DNA of 40,788 nt, taken from assembly GCA_934646175.1 (NCBI GenBank), contig CAKUEI010000003.1, positions 1-40,788 of the forward strand, given 5' to 3'. The notes beneath the pieces were generated by a model. The model was not told where the DNA came from, ran no database searches, and saw only the letters and a program-made list of their open reading frames with translations. Both the position numbers and the translations under genes were made by a program. The DNA comes from an uncultured Oscillospiraceae bacterium (GTDB taxonomy: Bacteria > Bacillota > Clostridia > Oscillospirales > Oscillospiraceae). Every line of letters starts with the position of its first letter. Position 1 is the stretch's first letter. Shown in pieces: positions 16,356 through 25,205 of this stretch.

Positions 16356-17900
16356 TTACTGCGCCGTGTTTGCTTTTTCCTGATGCCCCAGGCGGATGCA
16401 GGCAGCGATGATGCCGAACAGCAGCCAGAAGAGGAACATATTCCGCGGATAGAACCAGGTATACTCCGCAACGCTGATAACCAGAATGCCGCCGAAGGCG
16501 CCCAGCGCTGCAGACAGCACATACTTGATCTTTTTGGAGCCGTACCCCTCGTAAAATGCCCGCAGGCCGTTTTTAATCTGATACAGCAGCAGCGCCCCGA
16601 AGGCGATCAGGCCGCCGACGCCCATTTCGCACCAGACCTGCAGATAGTTATTGTGGCTGTGGATGGGGTAGCTTCCGTCGAACATGGTGGGATAGGTCTG
16701 GAATGCCTGCTTCACCACGTCGCTGCCCAGTCCCACGCCGGTCACGCCGTAATCCTTCAGCAGATTGCCCACCGCCTCGTAAATGGAGAAGCGGTACCGC
16801 GTGGAGGAGTCTTTCATGTTTCCGATGGTGAAAATGCGGTTGACAATGGTCTGCGGCAGCAGGGGAATGGCCACCAGCCCCAGCACGATACACAGGGGGA
16901 TGAACCGCCAGTTCTGCATACCGATAAACACCAGCACCGCAAAGGCAAGGCCGATCCAGCCGGAACGGGAATAGGTCATGCCGATGGCCACCAGACACGG
17001 CACCATGGCAATGAATACCGCCAGTCTGGTCCAGAAACCCTTCAGATTGGCCAGCAGCGCCAGGAAGAAGGGGATCACCATGACCAGGATCTCCGCAAAG
17101 TTATTGGGGTTATCGAAGAAGGAATAGACCCGCCCCGGCATGCCCACATTCAGTGTCAGGTCCTGCTGTGAGGCAATCACCTCGATACCCATCAGCCGCT
17201 GATAGCAGCCATAGAACGAGGCGATTACCAGTCCGGCCACCAGAAACAGCAGCATGGTCTCCAGCTGCTGATAACTCTCGATGGCGCTCACCATCAGCAG
17301 CACGATGATCATGCACGTCAGGTGGAAGCAGAGGAAGCGGAAGCTGGCACTCCGGCTGGTGGAAAACACGAACCCATAGGCCACAAACATGGCATACAGG
17401 GCGAAAAATACGCTCAGCGCCTTGGTTTGCACCCGGGGTTTCTCGTTCACGATACCCCCCAGCCAGAAAATCGCCAGCAGCACTGCCGCCCCGGCAAGGC
17501 CGTAAATGTTGTTCCACATGCTGTGGGGCGCGATCAGCATCACAAAGAAGAAAAGGCCCAGCAGCACATACATCTTCTTCTGCAAAAAGCCCAGCAGGCG
17601 GAGGAACAGGCTCGTTTCCGTCAAACTCGGCGCTTTCCAGTGGACCCATTTCAGCGCGTTGGGGATTAGATTCAGCACCCAGTCCACAATGCGGCAGAAA
17701 ATACTGTCCTCCCACCGGCGCGTCCACACGCTTTTCCGCCACAAGAACTGGCAGATGACGCTTTCCCGCACCAACGCGCAGAACCCCAGCCAGCCTTTGT
17801 GAAGCGTGCGGCCGACAACGCTTTCCTTCCAGGCTGCGCAGATATGCGCCCAGAACGTGGCAAGGGCCGCTAAAATCAGGCTGTCCGCCTCAGTGGTCAT
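16356..17900 (-). CDS. O-antigen ligase / Wzy-type polymerase family membrane protein
   Basis: 514 residues. A soluble or amphipathic stretch of about 100 residues is followed by about ten membrane helices. The family's large extracellular loop is present at about residues 330-425, with TYSRSGWIGL before it and the conserved HSHNNYLQ at about 413, and an Arg-rich entry (DSSTRYRFSIYEA). These fit PF04932 (WaaL/Wzy), enzymes that join or polymerise lipid-linked glycans on the outer face of the membrane. The gene overlaps the upstream glycosyltransferase by 4 bases (ATGA), so the two are translationally coupled. In a Gram-positive the product would be a cell-wall or capsular polysaccharide. It could contribute to the wall polymer that SLH proteins bind, but nothing here shows that. 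Confidence 0.82.
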   Translation of the reverse strand: MTTEADSLILAALATFWAHICAAWKESVVGRTLHKGWLGFCALVRESVICQFLWRKSVWTRRWEDSIFCRIVDWVLNLIPNALKWVHWKAPSLTETSLFLRLLGFLQKKMYVLLGLFFFVMLIAPHSMWNNIYGLAGAAVLLAIFWLGGIVNEKPRVQTKALSVFFALYAMFVAYGFVFSTSRSASFRFLCFHLTCMIIVLLMVSAIESYQQLETMLLFLVAGLVIASFYGCYQRLMGIEVIASQQDLTLNVGMPGRVYSFFDNPNNFAEILVMVIPFFLALLANLKGFWTRLAVFIAMVPCLVAIGMTYSRSGWIGLAFAVLVFIGMQNWRFIPLCIVLGLVAIPLLPQTIVNRIFTIGNMKDSSTRYRFSIYEAVGNLLKDYGVTGVGLGSDVVKQAFQTYPTMFDGSYPIHSHNNYLQVWCEMGVGGLIAFGALLLYQIKNGLRAFYEGYGSKKIKYVLSAALGAFGGILVISVAEYTWFYPRNMFLFWLLFGIIAACIRLGHQEKANTAQ

Positions 17901-19012
17901 ACCGGCTCCTCCTTTTCCCCGCAGGCTTTCAGGTACACGTTATAGGTCACCTTTACCATTTTGTGGACGTTGAATTTCTCTTCAATGGTGCGCAGGGCGC
18001 CCTCGCGGCAGGATTGCAGCAGCTGCGGTTCCTCCATCATTCGCTGCATAGCGGAGGCCATGCTGTCCGGATTATCGTACTCCACCAGAAGGCCGCAGCC
18101 TGCGTCCTCGTTGACGATGTCCCGGTTGCCGCCCATGTCGGTAGCGATCACCGGAAGCCCCGCCGCCATGGCCTCGATAATAAGGAAGGAGAGGGCCTCA
18201 TGCTGAGAGGAGTTGACGTACAGGTCGCTGCCCAGATACAGATTCTTAATGTCCTTGCGGAAGCCGAGGAATTTCACGCAGTCGGAAAGGCCCAGCTGCT
18301 CCACCTGACGCTTCGCGTTCTCCAGCAGGTCGCCGTCCCCGGCCAGTGCCATGCAGAAGGGCTTGTCCGTCCGCTTTTTCAGCAGGGCCAGAGAATCGAT
18401 CAGGTACCGATGACCCTTATCGTGGGCAAAGCGGGAGGCGCACAGCATGACGAAGGTATCCTCCCCCACGCCCAGTTCCTTCCGCAGGGTGGACTTCTCC
18501 GGCTGACGCCAGCTTTCCGGATCCACCGCGTTGTAGATGACCTGAATTTTCTCCGGGCTCCATCCGTTCTGGATCAGCTGATCCCGGCCGCGGTTGCAGA
18601 CGGCGATGATCCGATCCTGCTTTTTATCCATCATCCGGTTGGACATTCGCGTGACAAAATCATTGGCCAGGATAAAATGGTTGGTGTACACCACCTTCAC
18701 CCGGGGGTACCAGCTTTTCGCCAGCATGGCAATGTAATTTTCCCGCAGATAGTGGCAGTGGATCACGTCGATCTTCCAGCGGATGCACAGCTCCGCCAAC
18801 TCCCGCGCAGCCTTGCGGTCGAAGCGGTTGTTCATCTCGATGCGTGCTGTGGGCACGCCCATGGCCTCCATCCGCTCCACCAGAAGGCCCGGCTCATGAT
18901 AGGCGAAAAACGCCTCGATCTTATCGTGATTGAGGTATTGCACCAAAGTCTCCACATAGCGCTCCGTGCCCGCCTTCCCGGCGAAATTCAGCAGATAAAG
19001 CACCCGTTTCAT
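17897..19012 (-). CDS. Glycosyltransferase family 4 (GT-B fold)
   Basis: 371 residues. The N-terminal domain opens with VLYLLNFAGKAGTERYVETL, the glycine-rich loop of GT4 enzymes. The C-terminal domain has CASRFAHDKGHRYLIDSL and the EX7E-type motif in HEALSFLIIEAMAAGLPVIA (about residue 275), which binds the nucleotide-sugar. No signal or membrane segment, so it is cytosolic or peripheral. AGGAGG lies before the ATG. First gene of a two-gene glycan operon with the Wzy/WaaL-like gene. Donor and acceptor sugars are not predictable. Confidence 0.88.
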   Translation of the reverse strand: MKRVLYLLNFAGKAGTERYVETLVQYLNHDKIEAFFAYHEPGLLVERMEAMGVPTARIEMNNRFDRKAARELAELCIRWKIDVIHCHYLRENYIAMLAKSWYPRVKVVYTNHFILANDFVTRMSNRMMDKKQDRIIAVCNRGRDQLIQNGWSPEKIQVIYNAVDPESWRQPEKSTLRKELGVGEDTFVMLCASRFAHDKGHRYLIDSLALLKKRTDKPFCMALAGDGDLLENAKRQVEQLGLSDCVKFLGFRKDIKNLYLGSDLYVNSSQHEALSFLIIEAMAAGLPVIATDMGGNRDIVNEDAGCGLLVEYDNPDSMASAMQRMMEEPQLLQSCREGALRTIEEKFNVHKMVKVTYNVYLKACGEKEEPV

Positions 19013-19125
19013 GGCGCACGCCTCCTTTCTAACATAACAGGGGCAGTGTGTTTTCTATGCCCCAAAATATAGTCATATCAATGCTTTCCGCTCATTCATG
19101 TATAAAGTCCGTAGCATATGCGTGT

Positions 19126-19134
19126 ATTATACCA
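19126..19134 (-). promoter_or_regulatory. Extended -10 promoter for the glycan operon
   Basis: TGGTATAAT on the minus strand (TATAAT 19131-19126 with TG one base upstream). No good -35 is seen, as is usual for extended -10 promoters. Confidence 0.5.
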
Positions 19135-19209
19135 CAAACTTGTGCAAAAAGGAAATACTGAAAAAAGTTAGAAAAAGGAGCGCTTGCTGTTGCGGCCTCT
19201 TCCCCTTTC

Positions 19210-19419
19210 TCACTGTCTCGCAATGATGCTTGCGCACTGCCGGATAGCTTCCCGGATGTTCTCGTTGTAAGATTCTTCCATCGTCCGTTCCAGTTGCTCC
19301 TTCATGCGGTCGGTTTCGGAGCTTCTGCTGTACCGGCCCATGGAATCGCGTCCCCGGTAGCTGTTCCCCGGCTGTCGTCGTATTCCGCCGTCCCGGCTGC
19401 AAGAAAGGCAAAGCCTCAT
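19210..19419 (-). CDS. Small phage/ICE-type hypothetical protein
   Basis: 69 residues. The start overlaps the stop of the upstream MuF-C/ART remnant (ATGA), a sign of old translational coupling. Residues about 20-69 (YRGRDSMGRYSRSSETDRMK and then EQLERTMEESYNENIREAIR) resemble small acidic-helical proteins found in clostridial phage structural clusters. I do not recognise a named family. It is probably a surviving fragment of the same decayed element. Confidence 0.4.
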   Translation of the reverse strand: MRLCLSCSRDGGIRRQPGNSYRGRDSMGRYSRSSETDRMKEQLERTMEESYNENIREAIRQCASIIARQ

Positions 19420-20901
19420 GGCCTGCCGATCTCCGCCGTGTCTACCTGCGCGCCGTAGTCCTTTACGATCTGCCGCGCCTTCTTCTCAATGCTCTTCTTG
19501 TCCGTGGTGGCGGCGGTGCTTTCCTTCGTCTGCCCCTTCCAGTAGGAAACGCGCTCTTTCAGGGCTTCCGTTTCCTTTTTCAGGCGGGAAAGCTCCCGGG
19601 ATTCTTCCGTGCCTTTCAGGGAGTAGCGGTTATTTACTTCGCCGCCAGTCTGTTGGCCATATCCAGCGCTTCCTCGTCCGTTACCCTCTCCTTGGATAGT
19701 AGATACTCGATCATGTCCATTCGCTGGTTGTCTTCCTTGAGCATCAGGAATACCGCCATTGCTGCTCCTTTCCTTACTCCGTCTATCTTTAAACCATCTA
19801 TTAAGCGCTCTTCGATTTCTGTCAGTGCCATAATCAAACCTCTTTCCAGCATCCATGAATGCTTTGTAATCAGCGTATGCCGTCCTCCCTCCGCTTGCAT
19901 ACAGCGGCGTGGCTTCCGTACCGTCTCCAATGCCGTAAATGGCAAACACCGTGAATTCTGTTCCGGTTCCGTGGTAGAGCGTCAGCAACCGCCCCTCGCC
20001 GTCCACCACTTTGCTGTCCTTGAAGTATTCCCGCTGCGCCTCCGTCAGTTCGCGGCCCTGGCTGTCCTCGTCCTTGTTGTGCAGGGCCAGCAGCTTGTCC
20101 GTCTCCTCCGCCGGGGTCTTGAGAGAAAATTTGGTCTTGACTTCCGCCCCGTTCTGGGCTACACTCTCACCCGTAGAGCGAATGCCATCTCCCACCGAGG
20201 CCGAATATGCGCCGTAGGTCTGGAGAAAAGCATTCGCTTTTTCTTTGTCCAGAAGAACGAGTTCTTTCCCGGCTTTGATTTGATTTTGCAGCCACGGGCC
20301 GGGGTTGTCCAGGCCATACACGCTGCGGATGGCGTTCACCTTGTCCGCGTCCATCTGCACGGCAGTCTGGATACCAACAAGAAGCGGTTTCCCGTCGCCG
20401 TCGATGTCTCCGGTCAAAATACCAATGCGGTCCCCGCTGCCAAATGCAAAGAGCGCAGTCTCCAGGTCACTGTTCAGATTTTTCAGAACGCGGCGAGGAA
20501 TGTTATGCTTACCCTTTGCGGATCTTTTGAAATCCGCCTGCGTGAACGCCAAGGGGAGCGTATTAACCCCAGCTTTTTTCAGCACCGCAGGGGTCACTCC
20601 AAAGTAGAACGCATCGCTGGAGGCCATCTTCCCGTCGTAAAACACCTTGAGCTGCTGGGCCAGCGTCATTTGAGAGGTCCGTTTGATAGAGAATTTTGTG
20701 CCGCCGTTTGTCTGGGCGGCGTTTTTGTTTGCCGTCTGCTCGTTGGTTGCTTTCAGCGCCTCCTCGTAGGCATTGGCGTTCTTCTCACCCGCCTTCAGCG
20801 CCTGGATCAGCTTCTTTTCCGCCTGCTTGAAGCCCTGCGGCCTTATAGGCGTCTCTTTCCCGCTTCACCTTGCGGATGGTGCGTTCTATGCGGCGCTGCA
20901 T
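19416..20901 (-). pseudogene. Decayed polyvalent phage/ICE protein: MuF C-terminal-like plus ADP-ribosyltransferase-like parts
   Basis: It starts at an ATG (20901) with GGAGGGG just upstream (MQRRIERTIRKVKRERDAY). The frame breaks near 20834, where an extra G in a GGG run shifts it. The restored reading continues GFKQAEKKLIQALKAGEKNA to 20669 and then the main frame. About 150 residues of MuF-C-like sequence follow (LKVFYDGKMASSDAFYFGVT; GDIDGDGKPLLVGIQTAVQM). Next is a linker (KFSLKTPAEETD) and the start of an ART-type toxin-like domain (RELTEAQREYFKDSKVV; LYHGTGTEF). After about nt 19945 the domain collapses into low-sense sequence overlapping a separate 65-residue gene. A coiled segment (RYSLKGTEESRELSRLKKET) resumes to the stop. 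Such polyvalent proteins travel with phages and conjugative elements, so this is a remnant of one. Confidence 0.65.
19634..19831 (-). CDS. 65-residue hypothetical protein nested in the mobile remnant
   Basis: It starts MALTEIEERLIDGLKIDGVR and ends EEALDMANRLAAK, with a good ribosome site (GAAAGAGG) before the ATG at 19831. Composition and the regular helical pattern look genuine, whereas the other frame here is poor. It resembles short clostridial proteins of the form 'xxLKxDGxRKxAAxxxMLLLK', seen near mobile elements; their role is unknown. It interrupts the ART-like portion of the surrounding pseudogene, so it probably arrived by insertion or deletion-fusion. Confidence 0.55.
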   Translation of the reverse strand: MALTEIEERLIDGLKIDGVRKGAAMAVFLMLKEDNQRMDMIEYLLSKERVTDEEALDMANRLAAK

Positions 20902-20911
20902 CTCCCCTCCG

Positions 20912-21030
20912 GAAATGCAAAATGCCGCAAGATGCATTTCTGTACCTTACGGCATAGCAAGCGCCCGGAGTCGCACCGGGACCACAGCAAACACCGGTTC
21001 TCCTCGGCTTAAGCTATCACTTGCTACGCC
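20912..21030 (-). ncRNA. Candidate structured RNA of unknown class
   Basis: On the minus strand an 11-bp closing stem (21030-21020 with 20961-20951, one G-U) encloses a CCCGG/CCGGG hairpin with a 7-base loop TGCGACT (20980-20964) and a CCG/CGG element. A second module (TGCATTTC/GAAATGCA, 20912-20940) lies just downstream, before the MuF remnant. It is too long and irregular for a tRNA. The stem quality and absence of a coding frame suggest a conserved RNA or a DNA end structure of the mobile element. Confidence 0.35.
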
Positions 21031-21077
21031 GATTATACCATGTTTTCAGCACACATTCAACGATTGAGGGAAACCAC

Positions 21078-21112
21078 AAAAAGAGCGGCCGGCATATGCC
21101 GGCCGCTCTTTT
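21078..21112. terminator. Terminator after metK
   Basis: A near-perfect palindrome centred on GGCATATGCC, with GAGCGGCC/GGCCGCTC arms and a T-run on the minus strand. It follows the stop at 21144. Confidence 0.92.
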
Positions 21113-21143
21113 GTTCTGCAAGTTCTTCCCTGTCTCGGGTGAA

Positions 21144-22334
<1,191 letters not shown>

Positions 22335-22398
22335 TCATTCCTTTCTGGTTCCTGAAAATTTGCTTCTTTTTTCGGTACAAAGCGCCGGAATACGACAA

Positions 22399-22428
22399 CG
22401 TGCGCCCCGCTTTCCGGCGAGGCGCACG
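22399..22428 (-). other. Hairpin downstream of the SAM-I aptamer
   Basis: CGTGCGCC pairs with GGCGCACG plus an inner CGC/GCG. It occupies the place of the expected terminator but lacks a clean U tract on the minus strand. Confidence 0.5.
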
Positions 22429-22439
22429 AATAAGGTCAT

Positions 22440-22545
22440 ATATCCCTCATCTTTCGATTTACACCGCCGGATTTAGCACCTTACGTCTTCCCGTAGGTTG
22501 CCAGGCTTCATCGGGCCGTTCCCTCCACCATTCTTGATAAGGTGA
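22440..22545 (-). promoter_or_regulatory. SAM-I (S-box) riboswitch
   Basis: The minus strand reads CTTATCAAGAATGGTGGAGG, then CCGATGAAGCCTGGCAACC, GGTGCTAAATCC and GAAAGATGAG. These are the conserved S-box blocks in order and spacing. It lies between the metK promoter and metK, so high SAM should lower metK expression. Confidence 0.95.
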
Positions 22546-22562
22546 TTCAGTTGTCACGACTT

Positions 22563-22590
22563 ATTATAGCAATATCTTTCCGCTTGTCAA
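22563..22590 (-). promoter_or_regulatory. Promoter of metK
   Basis: TTGACA (22590-22585), 16-base spacer, TATAAT (22568-22563) on the minus strand, directly upstream of the S-box. Confidence 0.85.
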
Positions 22591-22620
22591 GCATTTCACC
22601 CATCACAGTTTCTTGTGGCC

Positions 22621-23862
22621 TTACGCTTTCCAGCCGTCCAGGTACGCGCGCTGTTCCTCTGTCAGTGCGTCAATGGCAAGGCCCATGCTGCTCAGCTTCA
22701 CCCGTCCGATCTCCTCGTCGATGCTGTCCGGAACGTCATAGACCTTCTTTTCCAGCTCCGGCTGTTTCCGAAGCCATTCCAGCGCAAGGGCCTGCACGGC
22801 GAAGGACATGTCCATGATCTCCGCCGGGTGGCCGTTTCCGGCCGCCAGATTCACCAGCCGCCCCTCGGCGATCACGTTGAGGGTGCGGCCGTTTTCCAGG
22901 GTAAAGCCCTCGATGTTCTCCCGGCGCAGCTGATGGCTCACCGCCATCTTCCTAAGCCCTGCCACGTCCACCTCGCAGTCAAAGTGCCCCGCGTTGGTCA
23001 GGAAGGCGTTGTTTTTCATTTTGACAAAGTGCCGGGGTGTAATGACATCCTTACAGCTGGTCACGGTGACAAAAATATCGCCCAGCACGCACGCCTCGTC
23101 CATGGGCATAACGCGGTAGCCCTGCATGGTGGCGTCCAGCGCCTTGAAGGGATCCACCTCGCAGATGATCACGTCCGCGCCCATGCCCTTGGCCCGCATG
23201 GCAACGCCCTTGCCGCACCAGCCGAACCCGGCCACCACCACGGTCTTCCCCGCCACCACCAGATTGGTGGTGTGCATGATGCCATCCCACACCGACTGGC
23301 CGGTGCCGTACTTGTTGTCGTAATAGTGCTTCGCCTTTGCGTCGTTCACCGCCATCATGGCGCAGGGGAGAATGCCCTCCCGCTCGCGGGCCCGCAGGCG
23401 GTGGATGCCGGTGGTAGTCTCTTCACAGCCGCCCATCAGCGCATCAGCGTATTCGCTGCATTTGCCGCCCAGAAGGTCGATGAGGTCGCCGCCGTCGTCG
23501 ATGACCAGATGGGGATGGAAGTCCAGGGTTTTGATGAGCAGTTCTTCGTATTCCTTCGGTGTCACGCCGTGGATACCGAAGGTCTCCACCCCCATGGAGG
23601 CAAGGCCCGCCGCCACATCGTCCTGCGTGGACAGGGGGTTGGAGCCGGTCACCCGCACCTCCGCGCCGCCCTTCTGCAGCACATAGCCCAAGTTGGCGGT
23701 TTTTGCCTCCAAATGGACGGAAACCGCCACCCTCAGCCCGGCAAAGGGCTTTTCCTTTTCAAAACGCTCCTCAATGCCGGACAGCACCGGCATGAAATCC
23801 CGTACCCATTGGATCTTTCTCCGGCCGCTCTCCGCCAGGGACATATCTCGTACAATGCTCAT
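22621..23862 (-). CDS. ahcY: Adenosylhomocysteinase
   Basis: 413 residues, the compact bacterial/archaeal size. It hydrolyses S-adenosylhomocysteine to adenosine and homocysteine using bound NAD. Visible motifs are VSVHLEAKTANLGYVLQKGG, the NAD-binding VVVAGFGWCGKGVA (GxGxxG), ICEVDPFKALDATMQGYRVM and NAGHFDCEVDV. AAGGAG precedes the ATG. There is no terminator between its stop and the metK promoter, so read-through into the metK leader is possible. Using AhcY rather than Pfs/LuxS for SAH recycling is itself informative about the methyl cycle in this organism. Confidence 0.96.
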   Translation of the reverse strand: MSIVRDMSLAESGRRKIQWVRDFMPVLSGIEERFEKEKPFAGLRVAVSVHLEAKTANLGYVLQKGGAEVRVTGSNPLSTQDDVAAGLASMGVETFGIHGVTPKEYEELLIKTLDFHPHLVIDDGGDLIDLLGGKCSEYADALMGGCEETTTGIHRLRAREREGILPCAMMAVNDAKAKHYYDNKYGTGQSVWDGIMHTTNLVVAGKTVVVAGFGWCGKGVAMRAKGMGADVIICEVDPFKALDATMQGYRVMPMDEACVLGDIFVTVTSCKDVITPRHFVKMKNNAFLTNAGHFDCEVDVAGLRKMAVSHQLRRENIEGFTLENGRTLNVIAEGRLVNLAAGNGHPAEIMDMSFAVQALALEWLRKQPELEKKVYDVPDSIDEEIGRVKLSSMGLAIDALTEEQRAYLDGWKA

Positions 23863-23943
23863 GGTGATTGGCTCCTTTTTCCCGTTTTTTCCATGGTACC
23901 ACAGCTCGGCCCCTTTGGGAACCCAGAATTTACAGTTTGGTCA

Positions 23944-23972
23944 TGGACTTTCCGGGAAAAATAAGGTATGAT
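23944..23972 (+). promoter_or_regulatory. Possible promoter of the rhomboid-like gene
   Basis: TGGACT (23944-23949), 17-base spacer, TATGAT (23967-23972). A moderate match placed about 50 bases before the start at 24021. Confidence 0.4.
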
Positions 23973-24020
23973 ACCAGTCTGAAAGGGCTTGTATCCCTGT
24001 TTTTCAAAGGAGGTCTTCCC

Positions 24021-24884
24021 TTGTTCGACCGATTGCTCAGCAAATTCTGCTACCGGCATCCCCGCTTCGGGATCCCCAACCTGATGCGTTATATCGCCAT
24101 CGGCAACATTATCGTTTTCCTGCTGGATCTGGTGTCCGACGGCTACTGCTCCGCCCTGCTGGCCTTTATCCCCGCCGCCATTCTGCATGGGCAGGTGTGG
24201 CGCGTCATCACCTTCGTCTTCATTCCGGTCAACTCCAACCCCATTTGGTTCGTCCTGTCCCTATTCCTTTATTATTCTCTGGGCACCGCGCTGGAGCGCA
24301 CCTGGGGCACCGCGAAGTTTAACCTTTTCTACCTCATTGGCTTTGCCTTCACCATTGTGGGCGGCATCATTGCCACGGCGGCAAGACCGGAATTTGCTTT
24401 TGCCTCCGCCCAGATCGTGAATATGTATTATGTCAACATGTCCCTGTTCTTCGCCTTTGCCGCCCTGAACCCGGACGCTACCTTCCTGCTCTACTTCATC
24501 ATCCCCGTGAAGGCCAAATGGCTGGCGTGGTTCGACATGGCCTTCTTTGCAATTCAGGCCATCCGTTATCTGGCGGTGGGCCTCTGGCCCATGGCACTGA
24601 TCATTGCGCTGTCCTTCGTGAACTGCTTCCTGTTCTTCGGCAGCGATATCGGCGCCATGTTCGGCCGCATCAAGCGCACTGCCCACCGGAAGACCATCAA
24701 CTTTGAACAGGCCCGCCGCCAGCAGGAGCAGACCCGCCGCAGTCAGAGCTACATCCACAAATGCGCCGTCTGCGGCATCACGGACGCGGACGCCCCCAAC
24801 GAGGAGTTCCGCTATTGCAGTAAGTGCAACGGCTACTACTGCTATTGCAGCAAGCATATCAATAATCACATTCATATCCAGTAA
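24021..24884 (+). CDS. Rhomboid-like membrane protein with C-terminal zinc ribbon, probably not a protease
   Basis: 287 residues from a TTG at 24021, chosen because AAAGGAGG lies exactly seven bases upstream. Six or so hydrophobic helices include the rhomboid-like SLGTALERTWGTAKFNLFYL (the E-R-x-W loop). The catalytic GxSG is not present: the matching region reads VNMSLFFAFAALNPD, and no His is seen in the last helix (SFVNCFLFFGSD). A short basic linker leads to a cytosolic-type zinc ribbon (KCAVCG ... RYCSKCNGYYCYCSKH). Rhomboid pseudoproteases usually bind membrane clients; the partner here is unknown. It is divergent from ahcY. Confidence 0.75.
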   Translation: MFDRLLSKFCYRHPRFGIPNLMRYIAIGNIIVFLLDLVSDGYCSALLAFIPAAILHGQVWRVITFVFIPVNSNPIWFVLSLFLYYSLGTALERTWGTAKFNLFYLIGFAFTIVGGIIATAARPEFAFASAQIVNMYYVNMSLFFAFAALNPDATFLLYFIIPVKAKWLAWFDMAFFAIQAIRYLAVGLWPMALIIALSFVNCFLFFGSDIGAMFGRIKRTAHRKTINFEQARRQQEQTRRSQSYIHKCAVCGITDADAPNEEFRYCSKCNGYYCYCSKHINNHIHIQ

Positions 24885-24941
24885 TTTTTTGTTTGTTTCC
24901 TTTCTAAATTTTCATTCTTTTTATCCGATTTTGACAATTCC

Positions 24942-24992
24942 AAAACAGGATGCCCCGGGAAAATTCTTTTTTTCCCGCAAGGCATCCTGTTT
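24942..24992. terminator. Terminator after the rhomboid-like gene
   Basis: AAACAGGATGCC pairs with GGCATCCTGTTT, with an inner CGGGAAAA/TTTTCCCG stem, then CTTTTTG. The region on to 25205 is AT-rich and holds no further gene. Confidence 0.85.
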
Positions 24993-25082
24993 CTTTTTGT
25001 CTTTTGCGCTGTTTGAACACTCTTTTCCCCAGTTTTTGGGAAAAATGCGCTGTTTTTTTGTTATTTCCTTCACAATAAATTT

Positions 25083-25111
25083 TTGTCCGATTCCGACAGT
25101 GACAGTATTCC
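25083..25111 (+). promoter_or_regulatory. Weak promoter candidate for the GPH symporter
   Basis: TTGTCC (25083-25088), 17-base spacer, TATTCC (25106-25111). Confidence 0.35.
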
Positions 25112-25132
25112 TTTTTTGTGCTATTTTCTAAT

Positions 25133-25166
25133 CTGCCAGCTTGATAAAAAAATAGCAAACTGGCAG
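25133..25166 (+). promoter_or_regulatory. Operator-like inverted repeat before the symporter
   Basis: CTGCCAG...CTGGCAG arms pair 12 of 14 positions around an A-rich centre, 40 bases before the start at 25206. There is no T tract, so a repressor/activator site is more likely than a terminator. Confidence 0.4.
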
Positions 25167-25205
25167 TTCCTGACAAACCATCAAAATAGGAGTGTGACGA
25201 ATCCC

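Noticed and set aside
15308..16522. A 404-codon minus-strand frame over the MFS gene
   Set aside because: Highly charged, low-complexity translation with no start signal; it is the complement of a membrane-protein gene.
20951..21030. Resemblance to a tRNA (T-arm-like CCCGG-TGCGACT-CCGGG)
   Set aside because: No 7-bp acceptor plus anticodon arm can be arranged, the loop lacks the TTC motif and the closing stem is 11 bp, so it is listed only as a structured element.
22615..23964. A 449-codon plus-strand frame over ahcY
   Set aside because: Shadow frame; AhcY on the minus strand is unmistakable.
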